DNA of 64,000 bases from Streptomyces sp. TP-A0356 (GTDB lineage: Bacteria > Actinomycetota > Actinomycetes > Streptomycetales > Streptomycetaceae), in the NCBI RefSeq assembly GCF_001417775.1, contig NZ_BBZJ01000027.1, positions 50,816-114,815 on the forward strand, given 5' to 3'. This document shows positions 43,619-52,725 of the stretch, in pieces (within the stretch, counting starts at the first letter, position 1; each line of letters starts with the position of its first letter). The notes under the pieces are model-generated. The model made no database searches. It worked only from the letters and a program-made list of their open reading frames with translations, and was not told the DNA's origin. A program made the translations under genes and the position numbers.

Positions 43619-43878
43619 TTTGCGGCCCCCGCCACTTCCTCCACCTTGACGGTGAAGTCCTCGATCACGGTGTTGGCGAGGAAGGATTCCGCAAGGTCAC
43701 GGATGCGGGCGAGCGCGGCGTCGTCCACCGGTCCGTCCACCTCGAGTTCGAATCGCTTTCCCTGACGTACGTCGGAGATACCTTCGAAACCGAGCCGCGG
43801 CAGTGCGCGCTGCACCGCCTGGCCCTGGGGGTCGAGGATCTCCGGCTTGAGCATGACGTCGACTACGACGCGTGCCAC
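43615..43878 (-). CDS. purS: FGAM synthase PurS subunit
   Basis: An 87-residue protein: ARVVVDVMLKPEILDPQGQA, then GFEGISDVRQGKRFELEV and a C-terminal FTVKVEEVAG. I start at the GTG at 43878 because GGGAG lies five bases upstream; the GTG at 43884 is inside that site. PurS bridges PurL and PurQ in the FGAM synthase complex. It is the first gene of the operon; the promoter is probably at 43926-43960. Confidence 0.93.
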   Translation of the reverse strand: MARVVVDVMLKPEILDPQGQAVQRALPRLGFEGISDVRQGKRFELEVDGPVDDAALARIRDLAESFLANTVIEDFTVKVEEVAGAAK

Positions 43879-43925
43879 TGGCACTCCCGGTGTGTGGTGC
43901 TGAGCAGGTTCCTTCAGACTACCCG

Positions 43926-43960
43926 CACAAAAATTCTACTCGCGTAGATTCGTAGCATCC
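43926..43960 (-). promoter_or_regulatory. Putative purS promoter with palindromic operator
   Basis: On the minus strand TAGAAT (43938-43933) is a good -10, about 50 bp before purS. The perfect palindrome TCTAC-TCGC-GTAGA (43935-43948) overlaps it, and a further CTACG stands 8 bp upstream. The overlap with -10 suggests a repressor site, perhaps for purine control; no regulator is identified. Confidence 0.45.
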
Positions 43961-44239
43961 TACGTGACGGCCATCACGATCCCGCATCGACGCGGGTGCC
44001 TGCACGGAAAATTCTCGGAAAAACCGCAGAAGAGCCGTGGTGGGCCATTGCGTACGGACACGCGGAAGTATTCGGGCGGACTTCACAATGCAATGCCGGG
44101 CACTGTACAAAGGAAATGGCAATACCCGATACTTTGCTCAATTACTGCCGGACAGTCGACATCTCCTCGACATCCACCGGGCGTCGGCGCACGTCATGGT
44201 GTGTGATCACGGAGGTGCCGCACGAAGGGACCGATATTC
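43961..44239 (+). promoter_or_regulatory. Upstream region of the Lsr2 paralogue
   Basis: About 280 bp with AT-richer stretches (44000-44140, for example TGCTCAATTACTG) and no gene. It must contain the promoter of the Lsr2-like gene on the plus strand and may share control elements with the divergent purS operon. Confidence 0.4.
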
Positions 44240-44557
44240 GTGGCGCAGCGTGTCGTGGTCACTCTCTTTGACGACATCGACGGCTCAGAAGCGGCGGAAA
44301 CGATCGTCTTCGGACTGGACGGCAAGTCGTACGAGATCGACCTCAATCGAGCCAATGCCAAGAGACTGCGTAAGGCGCTGGCGCCGTACGTCGAGGCCGG
44401 CCGCAAGAAGGCGAAGTCCGGGAAGGCCTACACCCACACGGCGTTGACGCCCGACCCGGCCGCCGTCCGCGCCTGGGCACGCTCCAACAAGATGGACGTG
44501 CCGCCGCGGGGCCGCATCCCGAAGAAGGTGTACGAGGCGTTCGCCGAGGCCCACTGA
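44240..44557 (+). CDS. Lsr2-family nucleoid protein (paralogue)
   Basis: A 105-residue protein from a GTG after GAAGGGA. The N-terminal oligomerisation domain carries QRVVVTLFDDIDGSEAAETI and FGLDGKSYEIDLNRANAKRL. The C-terminal DNA-binding domain has AVRAWARSNKMDVPPRGRIP, the AT-hook-like RGR that inserts in the minor groove, then KKVYEAFAEAH. Lsr2 silences AT-rich foreign DNA in actinomycetes. Streptomyces carry two; this one, next to the purine genes, is probably the secondary copy (LsrL-type). It is relevant that this window also holds an AT-richer island. Confidence 0.93.
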   Translation: MAQRVVVTLFDDIDGSEAAETIVFGLDGKSYEIDLNRANAKRLRKALAPYVEAGRKKAKSGKAYTHTALTPDPAAVRAWARSNKMDVPPRGRIPKKVYEAFAEAH

Positions 44558-44736
44558 CGCGTTCCGCGGACCGGCGCCGACCGGGCACCCCGCCCTGGCC
44601 GGGGTGCCTCCGCCCGTTCGGCGAAGGTCCCCATCGCACCCTGCGCACAACCGACTTGCGCAGCCCCCCTGGTGATCAGCTAAAGTCTGGAGCACGCCGA
44701 GGGGCGAGGCCGAAAGGCCAAGGCCCGAGGAGTCGC

Positions 44737-44808
44737 GCGGGTGTAGTTCAGTAGCAGAACACCCCCTTTCCAAGGGGGAGGCGCAGTGTGCAATCCCTGT
44801 CACCCGCT
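44737..44808 (+). tRNA. tRNA-Gly (anticodon TCC)
   Basis: Acceptor GCGGGTG pairs with CACCCGC and the anticodon loop is TTTCCAA. Confidence 0.95.
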
Positions 44809-44888
44809 CCACGGCATCGGTCCGACCATCCTTGTTGATCAGGTAGGCTGGTGCTCGCACCGATCGGTGAAAGCCGGTCGGGGGCAAT

Positions 44889-44961
44889 GCGGACGTAGCT
44901 CAGTTGGTAGAGCGCAACCTTGCCAAGGTTGAGGTCGCGAGTTCGAGCCTCGTCGTCCGCT
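44889..44961 (+). tRNA. tRNA-Gly (anticodon GCC)
   Basis: Acceptor GCGGACG pairs with CGTCCGC and the anticodon loop is TTGCCAA. It is identical to the copy at 45644-45716. Confidence 0.95.
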
Positions 44962-44970
44962 CCAGTGAGT

Positions 44971-45000
44971 GAAGACCCCGGTATGTCGACCGGGGTCTTT
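44971..45000 (+). terminator. Terminator after tRNA-Gly(GCC)
   Basis: AAGACCCCGG and CCGGGGTCTTT form a stable stem around TATGTCGA, with a TTT end. Confidence 0.8.
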
Positions 45001-45129
45001 CTCGTATATGCCCCGAGCCCGGAACTCGCGGGAGTCCAAGGCGTGTTGACGGCCGCGGGGCCAGAGGCCCGCACCTGCCGTCCGCGTCCTCCGCGGCCCT
45101 GCCCGTGCCCTGAGCGCCATGGCCGTACC

Positions 45130-45620
45130 GGTGAGCGAGGTCACTCGTGGCCTCGCCCCGGGGCCGCGATGGGTGTGAGGGTGGCCACATCGTCCCGGGC
45201 CGGACTGCCGGGGTGCCAGGCGCCGGACGCGACCCGTCACCGGCGGCCGAGGTGTCCGAACCAGGCTCTGGATGCGGGGTGGCACGGGTCCGTCCCGAAG
45301 GCCGTCGGCGCCCAGCAACTCGCGGAGCCCCCTCCACAACGCGCGACACGGGAGTCCGCTGTGCGGATCCCGAGTTGGCCGCCGAACCCGATCGTCGCCG
45401 GGGACTCGCCAGGGAGCGCGCGGGGAGGCCGGCGCCGTCGAATTCTCCGCCGTCGGGGCGCCCGTGGCGGAGATCGCGGAGCGGGCCGCGACATCGCGGG
45501 AACCGTGCGGAACCATCTGCCTGCGGCCGTCCCGAAGCCGGACCTGCGGCCGTCCCGAAGCCGGAACGGAGAACGGTGATGGCGTCGTGTGGTCTCGCAC
45601 GGGAGCGAGGTTGGGTATAG
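45130..45620 (+). pseudogene. Decayed NarL/LuxR-type response regulator
   Basis: Pieces in shifting frames follow the order of a NarL-family regulator. PGAAMGVRVATSSRAGLPGC resembles PGxDGLxAAxELRxRLPGC. QALDAGWHGSVPKAVGAQQL, then AE, resembles the end of the receiver domain, and VRCADPELAAE the linker. APVAEIAERAATS and, one frame over, GTVRNHLPAAVPK are the HTH. LARERGWV before the TAG at 45618 is the usual last strand. The phosphorylatable Asp region is gone and at least three frameshifts are needed. It lies between two identical tRNA-Gly(GCC) genes. Confidence 0.6.
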
Positions 45621-45643
45621 TTGCTTTCGCGCAACGGCGCAGT

Positions 45644-45716
45644 GCGGACGTAGCTCAGTTGGTAGAGCGCAACCTTGCCAAGGTTGAGGTCGCGAGTTCG
45701 AGCCTCGTCGTCCGCT
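45644..45716 (+). tRNA. tRNA-Gly (anticodon GCC), second copy
   Basis: The 73 nt are identical to 44889-44961. Confidence 0.95.
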
Positions 45717-45723
45717 CCGCACA

Positions 45724-45751
45724 GAAGCCCCCGGCCCAGGCCGGGGGCTTC
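45724..45751 (+). terminator. Terminator after the second tRNA-Gly(GCC)
   Basis: GAAGCCCCCGGCC pairs perfectly with GGCCGGGGGCTTC around CA and is followed by TTCG. Confidence 0.85.
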
Positions 45752-45799
45752 TTCGTGTGTGTCCGGATCTCCGGACGGCCGGGATCCGGGCCCGGCGGA

Positions 45800-45934
45800 T
45801 CACCGGGCCCGAGACGGGCCACCACCGGGCACCGACCGAACGACGACCGGACGGCGGCCGGGCACCGACCGGACGACGACCGGACGGCGACCGAACGACG
45901 GCCGGACGGCTACCAAACGGCGACCGGACGGCGG
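45800..45934. repeat. GACCGGACGG-type short tandem repeats
   Basis: Imperfect units of 10-24 bp (ACCGACCGGACGACGACC, GGACGGC) fill the gap between the tRNA terminator and the purC stop. They are noncoding and prone to slippage. Confidence 0.65.
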
Positions 45935-46834
45935 CTACGACCAGTCGGTGCCCGTCAGACGCTCGTACGCCTCCACGTACTTCGCCCGGGTCGCCTCCAC
46001 GATCTCCTGCGGCAGCGGCGGCGGGGGCTGCTCGCTTGCACGGTCCCAGCCGGACGCGGGGGAGGTGAGCCAGTCCCGTACGAACTGCTTGTCGAAGGAC
46101 GCCTGGGCGCGGCCCGGCTCCCAGCGGTCGGCCGGCCAGAATCGGGAGGAGTCCGGGGTCAGGACCTCGTCGGCGAGGACGAGGGTGTCCCCGTCGTACC
46201 CGAACTCGAACTTGGTGTCCGCGAGGATGATCCCCCGGTCGCGGGCGATGTCACGGGCGCGGCCGTAGACGGCGAGGGTCGCCTGGCGCAGCCGGGCGGC
46301 GGTCTCGGAGCCGACCTGACGGGCGACCTCCTCGTAGGAGACGTTCTCGTCGTGCTCGCCGACCGCCGCCTTGGTGGCGGGGGTGAAGATCGGCGCGGGC
46401 AGCTCCGAGCCGTCGACCAGGCCTTCGGGGAGGGCGAGGCCGCAGACGGTGCGGGACTCGTTGTACTCGGCGAGGCCCGAGCCGGTGAGATAGCCCCGGG
46501 CCACACACTCCACCGGGACCATCCGCAGGGACTTGCAGACGAGGGTGCGGCCGGCCCAGTCGGCGGGGGCGCCGGGCGGGAGCTCGGTGCTCAGGACATG
46601 GCTCGGGGCCAGATCGGCGAGCTGGTCGAACCACCAGAGCGACAGCTGGGTGAGGATCCGGCCCTTGTCCGGGATCTCGGTCGGCAGCACCCAGTCGAAT
46701 GCGGACGTACGGTCGCTGGCGACCATCACGAGGTCGCCCGCCTCGTTCTGGTACAGCTCGCGCACCTTCCCGGTGTGCAGATGCACCAGACCCGGCACCT
46801 GAACGGGCTCGGGCTTTTCGACGAATCCGGACAC
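45935..46834 (-). CDS. purC: SAICAR synthetase
   Basis: A 299-residue protein of the longer, plant/fungal/actinobacterial PurC form. Hallmarks are HTGKVRELYQ near the start, VASDRTSAFDWVLPTEIPDK, PVECVARGYLTGSG and IILADTKFEFG. It joins aspartate to CAIR in step 8 of IMP synthesis (ATP-dependent). The ATG at 46834 lies downstream of a tandem-repeat spacer, so it may be transcribed separately from the gene at 47027. Confidence 0.97.
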   Translation of the reverse strand: MSGFVEKPEPVQVPGLVHLHTGKVRELYQNEAGDLVMVASDRTSAFDWVLPTEIPDKGRILTQLSLWWFDQLADLAPSHVLSTELPPGAPADWAGRTLVCKSLRMVPVECVARGYLTGSGLAEYNESRTVCGLALPEGLVDGSELPAPIFTPATKAAVGEHDENVSYEEVARQVGSETAARLRQATLAVYGRARDIARDRGIILADTKFEFGYDGDTLVLADEVLTPDSSRFWPADRWEPGRAQASFDKQFVRDWLTSPASGWDRASEQPPPPLPQEIVEATRAKYVEAYERLTGTDWS

Positions 46835-46889
46835 GGTTCCTCCCCGTGGTTCTCTCCAATTGGCTCGATTCTCCCGTATGCCGGGAGGA

Positions 46890-47026
46890 AGCCGGTTCCG
46901 GGGGTCGGTCCGGGGTCGGGTACGGGGTCGGTCCGGGGTCGGGTACGGGGTCGGTCCGGGGGCGGGTACGGGGTCGGTCCGAGGGTCGGGTACAGGGTCG
47001 GTCCGGGGGTCGGGTACGGGGCCGAG
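46890..47026. repeat. GGGGTCGGTCC / GGGTAC tandem repeat upstream of purC
   Basis: Five or six imperfect units of about 24 bp (GGTCCGGGGTCGGGTACGGG) fill the space between the stop at 47027 and purC. Length variation here would alter the purC leader or promoter. Confidence 0.75.
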
Positions 47027-48526
47027 TCAGTCGCGTTTGCAGATGCGGTCCAGAAGGTTCGCCGTCGCCTGCTGGACACGGGCGTCCACGTGGCCGGGAC
47101 GGTCCAGCGCGGGGGACCAGGCGAACGTTCCGGCAGCGAACACCAGGGCGCCGGACGGGGCCCGGTACAGGGAGGTCTCCTGGTGGCGCAGGAGGCCCTC
47201 GCTGTCCCGGTACGGGGAGTGGGCGAGCAGGATGCGGTCCTGGTGGTCGGGCAGGGGCGCGCGGGGGAAGTAGCGGTCGGCCTCCCCGGCGACCATCCCC
47301 GCCAGCTCGTCGCCCTCGTGAGCGCCGGTCGCCTCCCACAGCCAGTGGTCGGCGTTGCGGACCACGAGAGGGTGGGGCTCGGGCACCCGGCCCGCGTACT
47401 GGATCCCGATCATCTCCTGCTCGGGACGGTCGATCTCCCGCCACAGTGCGGGCCTGCCGGGGCCGCGGCGCTTGCGGCAGGTGAGAAGGCGGTCGGGCAC
47501 ACCGGACGGGGACGGGCCCAGTTCCACCTGCCAGTACATGGTGTTGGCGGAGAGGAAGACGAGCGAGGTGCCGTGTTCCCGGGCCAGTTCCACGGTCCGG
47601 CGCATCTGCGTGGACCAGTACTCGTCATGGCCGGGGAAGACGAGACCGCGGTAGCGGCTGGGGTCGACGCGGCCGGCGTGCAGATCGCGGGCGTCCGCGT
47701 AGGCGAGGTCGTAGCCGTAGCGCTCGGCCCAGCGGATGAAGTCGTAGGCGTGCCCGACGTGCAGGGGCAGGCCCGCGCCGGCGTACGGGCGGTCGAAGGA
47801 GACCGTGGTGGCGGCGTCGGCCTCGCCGAGCAGCCGACCGTTCTCGTCCCAGGCGTGGTAGAGGCTGGCGCCGGTTCGGCCGTCCTCCGGGTAGAGGTTG
47901 TACGCCTGCCAGGTGACGTCCGGCAGCAGCAGGAGCAGGTCGGCCAGGCGGCTGTCGCGAACGGTGAAGGGGACGTGGGAACGGTAGCCGTCGGCGGTGG
48001 TCAGGACGGCGACGTACGCGCCGATGCTCCAGTACGACGGGATCTGCAGCCGCCAGGAGAGCCACCAGTGGTGGCAGGAGACTGTGCGGTCGGCGGTGAG
48101 CGGGGGCGGCTGGACGATGCCGGACAGACGCGGGCTGGTGGTGATCTTGGATGCCCCGTCACCGTTGTAGTGCCCGATCCGGTAGACGTCGACGGCGAAC
48201 TCCTGGGGCGGGTCGACGGTGATGTGGAAGTCGATGGCCTCGCCCGGGGCGACCGCGCCGGTGGACGTGAATCCCTTGATCTGGCGGTGGACGTCGTCGG
48301 CGGAGCGCGGGCCGCTGGTGCGGGGCGCCGGGATACGGGCCCCCGCGCGGCCCTGGGACGGGACGTGGGCCGGCGCCGGGTCCACGTACCAGGGGACCAC
48401 CTGTCCCGTGTCGTCGAAGTACGTCTCGCTCCCCCTGAGCCAGGGGACGGGGCCCTGGCCGAAAGGATCCGTCACGGCATGCGCGAGAGCGCCCGACTCC
48501 CAGCGGCGGATGTGCTCCGACCCCAT
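47027..48526 (-). CDS. N,N-dimethylformamidase large-subunit-like protein
   Basis: A 499-residue soluble protein without signal peptide. Residues ~80-180 resemble an immunoglobulin-like region (VDVYRIGHYNGDGASKIT). From about residue 200 it follows the C-terminal domain of the dimethylformamidase beta subunit family: WQAYNLYPEDGRTGASLYHA, FDRPYAGAG, FPGHDEYWSTQMRRTVE and LVFLSANTMYWQVEL. The HDEYW segment is the conserved core. Most relatives are not known to act on dimethylformamide, so the substrate is open. It is followed by repeats and purC on the same strand. Confidence 0.8.
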   Translation of the reverse strand: MGSEHIRRWESGALAHAVTDPFGQGPVPWLRGSETYFDDTGQVVPWYVDPAPAHVPSQGRAGARIPAPRTSGPRSADDVHRQIKGFTSTGAVAPGEAIDFHITVDPPQEFAVDVYRIGHYNGDGASKITTSPRLSGIVQPPPLTADRTVSCHHWWLSWRLQIPSYWSIGAYVAVLTTADGYRSHVPFTVRDSRLADLLLLLPDVTWQAYNLYPEDGRTGASLYHAWDENGRLLGEADAATTVSFDRPYAGAGLPLHVGHAYDFIRWAERYGYDLAYADARDLHAGRVDPSRYRGLVFPGHDEYWSTQMRRTVELAREHGTSLVFLSANTMYWQVELGPSPSGVPDRLLTCRKRRGPGRPALWREIDRPEQEMIGIQYAGRVPEPHPLVVRNADHWLWEATGAHEGDELAGMVAGEADRYFPRAPLPDHQDRILLAHSPYRDSEGLLRHQETSLYRAPSGALVFAAGTFAWSPALDRPGHVDARVQQATANLLDRICKRD

Positions 48527-48761
48527 GTGTTGTCCCCTCCCTCGTCCCCCGTGAGCCGTTCGTCAGCCTTTGCCCTGTGCGCGATCGCGTGCCCCTCGAC
48601 CCGGGCGCGTTCGGTGCCCCCTTGCCCCGGGCACGTTCGGTCCCAGCACATCACATTACGCACGCACTCCGTCACCGTTCGTCGCGAATTGACGTGAACG
48701 GACTGGGATCCTGGGGCCAGGGGTCGGGGTTGCGAGGGGGCGTCTGCGCAGGTGAGGCGCG

Positions 48762-50903
48762 TCAGACCAGCCGGACCGGCTTCTCGGGGCGTATGCCGCG
48801 GTGGACCAGCCAGGTGCGCAGGGGGGCGGGGTCCCCCTCCTCGACGAGCGTGCGGACCCGGGGCGCAAGGTCGGCCGCGCGTTCGCCCCTGACCAGCAGG
48901 GACGGCCCGTCCAGCCAGTCGAGCCCCGGCGCCGCGCCTGCCGTGTCCATCGCGGCGCAGCACACCATCGCGGTGACGTGGTCGACGAGCAGTTCGCGAC
49001 CGGTGCGGGGCGGCTGGAGCGGGAACAGCGGGAGCATCCCGTCGTCCCACAGCGCGAGGTCCGGCCCCGGCGGCTGACCCGCACCTGCGCCGCCCGGCAG
49101 TGGTCCGGCGACCGCCTCCTCCCGCGCCACCTCGGCACTGAGCCCGGCGGCGAGGACAGCGGTCCGGGCGCTGGCGAGTGCGCCGTCGTCATCGGAGGTG
49201 GCCAGGTCGTCCAGGGAACCGCCGTCGTCAGGGGCTGCCACGTGGCCCAAGGTGCCGTCATCGTCCTTGGGCCCGGAGGCGGCACCCCGGCGGCCTCCGG
49301 CGTCAGCGGCGGCTACTACCGCATCCTGGGCGTGCCCGTCGCCGGAGGCCCCCTCCCGGCGCCGCGTGGCCTTGGCCCCGTCGCCCGAGGCGTTGTCGTC
49401 CATCTCCCCGCATTTCGCGCCGGATTCCGCGCCGGATTCCGCGCCGGAGGCTTCGCGGCCCGGGTCGTCGCTGGAGCCCCTGTCGGCCCCGGACGCTCTG
49501 CCGTGGCCGGACGAACTGCCGAGGCCGGACGAACTGCCGAGGCCGGACGCGCTGCCGTCGTATGCCGCTCGTACCCCGGTCGGACCCGCCCCGCCCCCGG
49601 TCGCCCGGACTGTCAGGTACTCCAGCACCCGGTCCAGCGTCGGTCCATCCGCGTCCGGTGCGGTCGTGTGGGGCGTATGGCGGACGCCCAGGGCGTCCAG
49701 GACGCGGTGGAGGCGCGCCGCATCCGTGCGCCACTTGAGGTCCACCACCTCGTCCGGGTACTCCTGCCAGTCCACCGGCGCCCAGTGCCGGCCGGGCGCG
49801 GCCGGTCCTCCGTGGAAGAGGCGGGCCGCGAGCAGCGACGCGGCCTCGTCCACCGCACCGGGCTCCTCCAGCAGGTCACAGGCCGGCCGCTCACCCAGCC
49901 GGGAGGCGAACCCCTCGGCCAGTCGGTCCCGGCGCGAGAGCTCCGTCAGCGCCGCGACCACGCCCGCGTCCAGGCGCGACGGCCAGCGGCCCATCCGCCA
50001 CGCGGGCAGCGCCACCCGGGTCAGCAGCCGGTCCCAGCCCGCGTAGGCCAGCCCCACCTGCTCCTGCGCGACGATCCGCAGACCGTAGTCCACAGCCTGT
50101 GCACGCTCGGCCGCGGCCGCCGCCACCCCCCGTTCCATCTCCTCCGCATGCCCGCGGCAGCTCCGCAGCAGCAACCGGGCCACCCAGCCGACTCCGCCCA
50201 GCACCGCACGGCTCAGGGGGCCGCGCGCGGGCGCCGACGTCACGGCGACGGCGGCGTCCAGCCCTCGTACGAAACGACGCGCCGCGGCTATGTCCGGGTG
50301 CGCCGACGGACCCGTACCTGCGACGACCGGGGCGAGGACCGCGCGCAGCTCGCCCACCCGCATCCACCACAGGAACGGCGAGCCGATGACGAGCACGGGG
50401 GCGGTCGGAACGCGGTGCCCGGGGGCCGACAGACCGCGTATCCCCCGTGCTCCGGGTATCTCGTCCCGGGACGGGGGCGGCGGGCCGTGGGCCGGGTGGG
50501 TACGGTCCTCCAGCCAACTGTCGCAGTCCGGGGTGAGCGCTATCGCGGACGGCGCGGGGACGTCGAGGCGGTCGGCCAGGTCCCGGACCATCCGGTACAG
50601 ATCGGGGGCCGCACGCTCGGCGATCGGGACCGTCGGACTCATGGCCGGACGGGCGCGGGCGACGACCAGGGCGATACCGGCGGCCGAGAGCAGGACGGCC
50701 GCGGCGATGCCGACCATGATCCAGCGTGCGATCCCCCAGTGCGGACCGCCGATGTGGCCGGTGGAACGGCCCGCGACGAGCACGACGGCGACGGCGGCGG
50801 GCAGCAGGGCGACGGCCAGCGCCCTGCTGCGGATCCGCAGCACGGCGAGGGCCCGGGAGCGCGCGGCCTGCGCGCCCGCCTCCTCCACACCCATACCGGT
50901 CAC
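48762..50903 (-). CDS. Membrane protein resembling an inactivated M48 peptidase
   Basis: A 713-residue protein from a GTG at 50903 (an ATG at 50894 is possible). Two membrane segments (about 27-44 and 60-82) and RMVRDLADRLDVPAPSAIAL precede VLVIGSPFLWWMRVGELRAV at 170-189, continuing LAPVVAG to 196. This is the layout of M48 peptidases, but the HExxH expected right after ELRAVLA is replaced by APVVAG, so it cannot bind zinc. Residues 445-590 are a long Ser/Gly/Asp-rich disordered insert. The last 100 residues fold again. A scaffold or regulatory role is inferred. Confidence 0.7.
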   Translation of the reverse strand: MTGMGVEEAGAQAARSRALAVLRIRSRALAVALLPAAVAVVLVAGRSTGHIGGPHWGIARWIMVGIAAAVLLSAAGIALVVARARPAMSPTVPIAERAAPDLYRMVRDLADRLDVPAPSAIALTPDCDSWLEDRTHPAHGPPPPSRDEIPGARGIRGLSAPGHRVPTAPVLVIGSPFLWWMRVGELRAVLAPVVAGTGPSAHPDIAAARRFVRGLDAAVAVTSAPARGPLSRAVLGGVGWVARLLLRSCRGHAEEMERGVAAAAAERAQAVDYGLRIVAQEQVGLAYAGWDRLLTRVALPAWRMGRWPSRLDAGVVAALTELSRRDRLAEGFASRLGERPACDLLEEPGAVDEAASLLAARLFHGGPAAPGRHWAPVDWQEYPDEVVDLKWRTDAARLHRVLDALGVRHTPHTTAPDADGPTLDRVLEYLTVRATGGGAGPTGVRAAYDGSASGLGSSSGLGSSSGHGRASGADRGSSDDPGREASGAESGAESGAKCGEMDDNASGDGAKATRRREGASGDGHAQDAVVAAADAGGRRGAASGPKDDDGTLGHVAAPDDGGSLDDLATSDDDGALASARTAVLAAGLSAEVAREEAVAGPLPGGAGAGQPPGPDLALWDDGMLPLFPLQPPRTGRELLVDHVTAMVCCAAMDTAGAAPGLDWLDGPSLLVRGERAADLAPRVRTLVEEGDPAPLRTWLVHRGIRPEKPVRLV

Positions 50904-51355
50904 GACTGGACGTCACCCCCTCTGTCCCGCCTCTGGTCCGCACGACGCTCGCCGTGACGGTCCCCGTCACAGACGTCGTCGCCGGATGCCCGTGCGTTGC
51001 TCACTCCCCCACTGTGGCACCCGCCACTGACATCGCAATGCCGGTGGGCCAAGTGCCGGAACGCTTGCGCCGCACCCTAGTTGGGGCTCCGGCCCTCGTC
51101 ATCCGGATGGGTCAGCGCTCACTCGATGGAATGGCTTTGGGGAAAGGTGGATGACGGAGGGCAAGGACCAGGCCCCGGATCGCGGCTTCGCGCTCCCACC
51201 GGACCGCCTGGACGCAAGGCGTTCATTCCGCTCCCCGCCCATGCCATGGGCCCCGAGTCCTGAGACCGATTCGGGGCCCATGGGGTTCATCGCCCGACCG
51301 GTCCACGACCTGGGATCGGGCACAGCTGCGCAAGCTCACGGGCAGGCGCTCGGGC
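50904..51355. other. Intergenic with one strong hairpin, no gene
   Basis: About 450 bp between divergently arranged units. Apart from the hairpin at 51244-51283 and likely promoter sequence of the gene at 50903, I see no coding frame with a ribosome binding site. Confidence 0.45.
51244..51283. terminator. Hairpin downstream of purD
   Basis: CCATGGGCCCCGA pairs perfectly with TCGGGGCCCATGG over 13 bp, about 70 bp after the purD stop. It is probably the purD terminator. Confidence 0.65.
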
Positions 51356-52612
<1,257 letters not shown>

Positions 52613-52725
52613 GGGGTCAGCCTAACCGGCGCGGGGGAGTGCCCTTGTGGGGGCCACCGAAAGGAGGGGCGGCAGCGGCTTGTGGCTTCCTACCAAGCGG
52701 GCCTGTTCGCGACATCGAGCGCGCC

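Noticed and set aside
45000..45130. Extension of the response-regulator ghost up to the tRNA-Gly terminator
   Set aside because: Similarity before about 45130 is too weak to call by eye.
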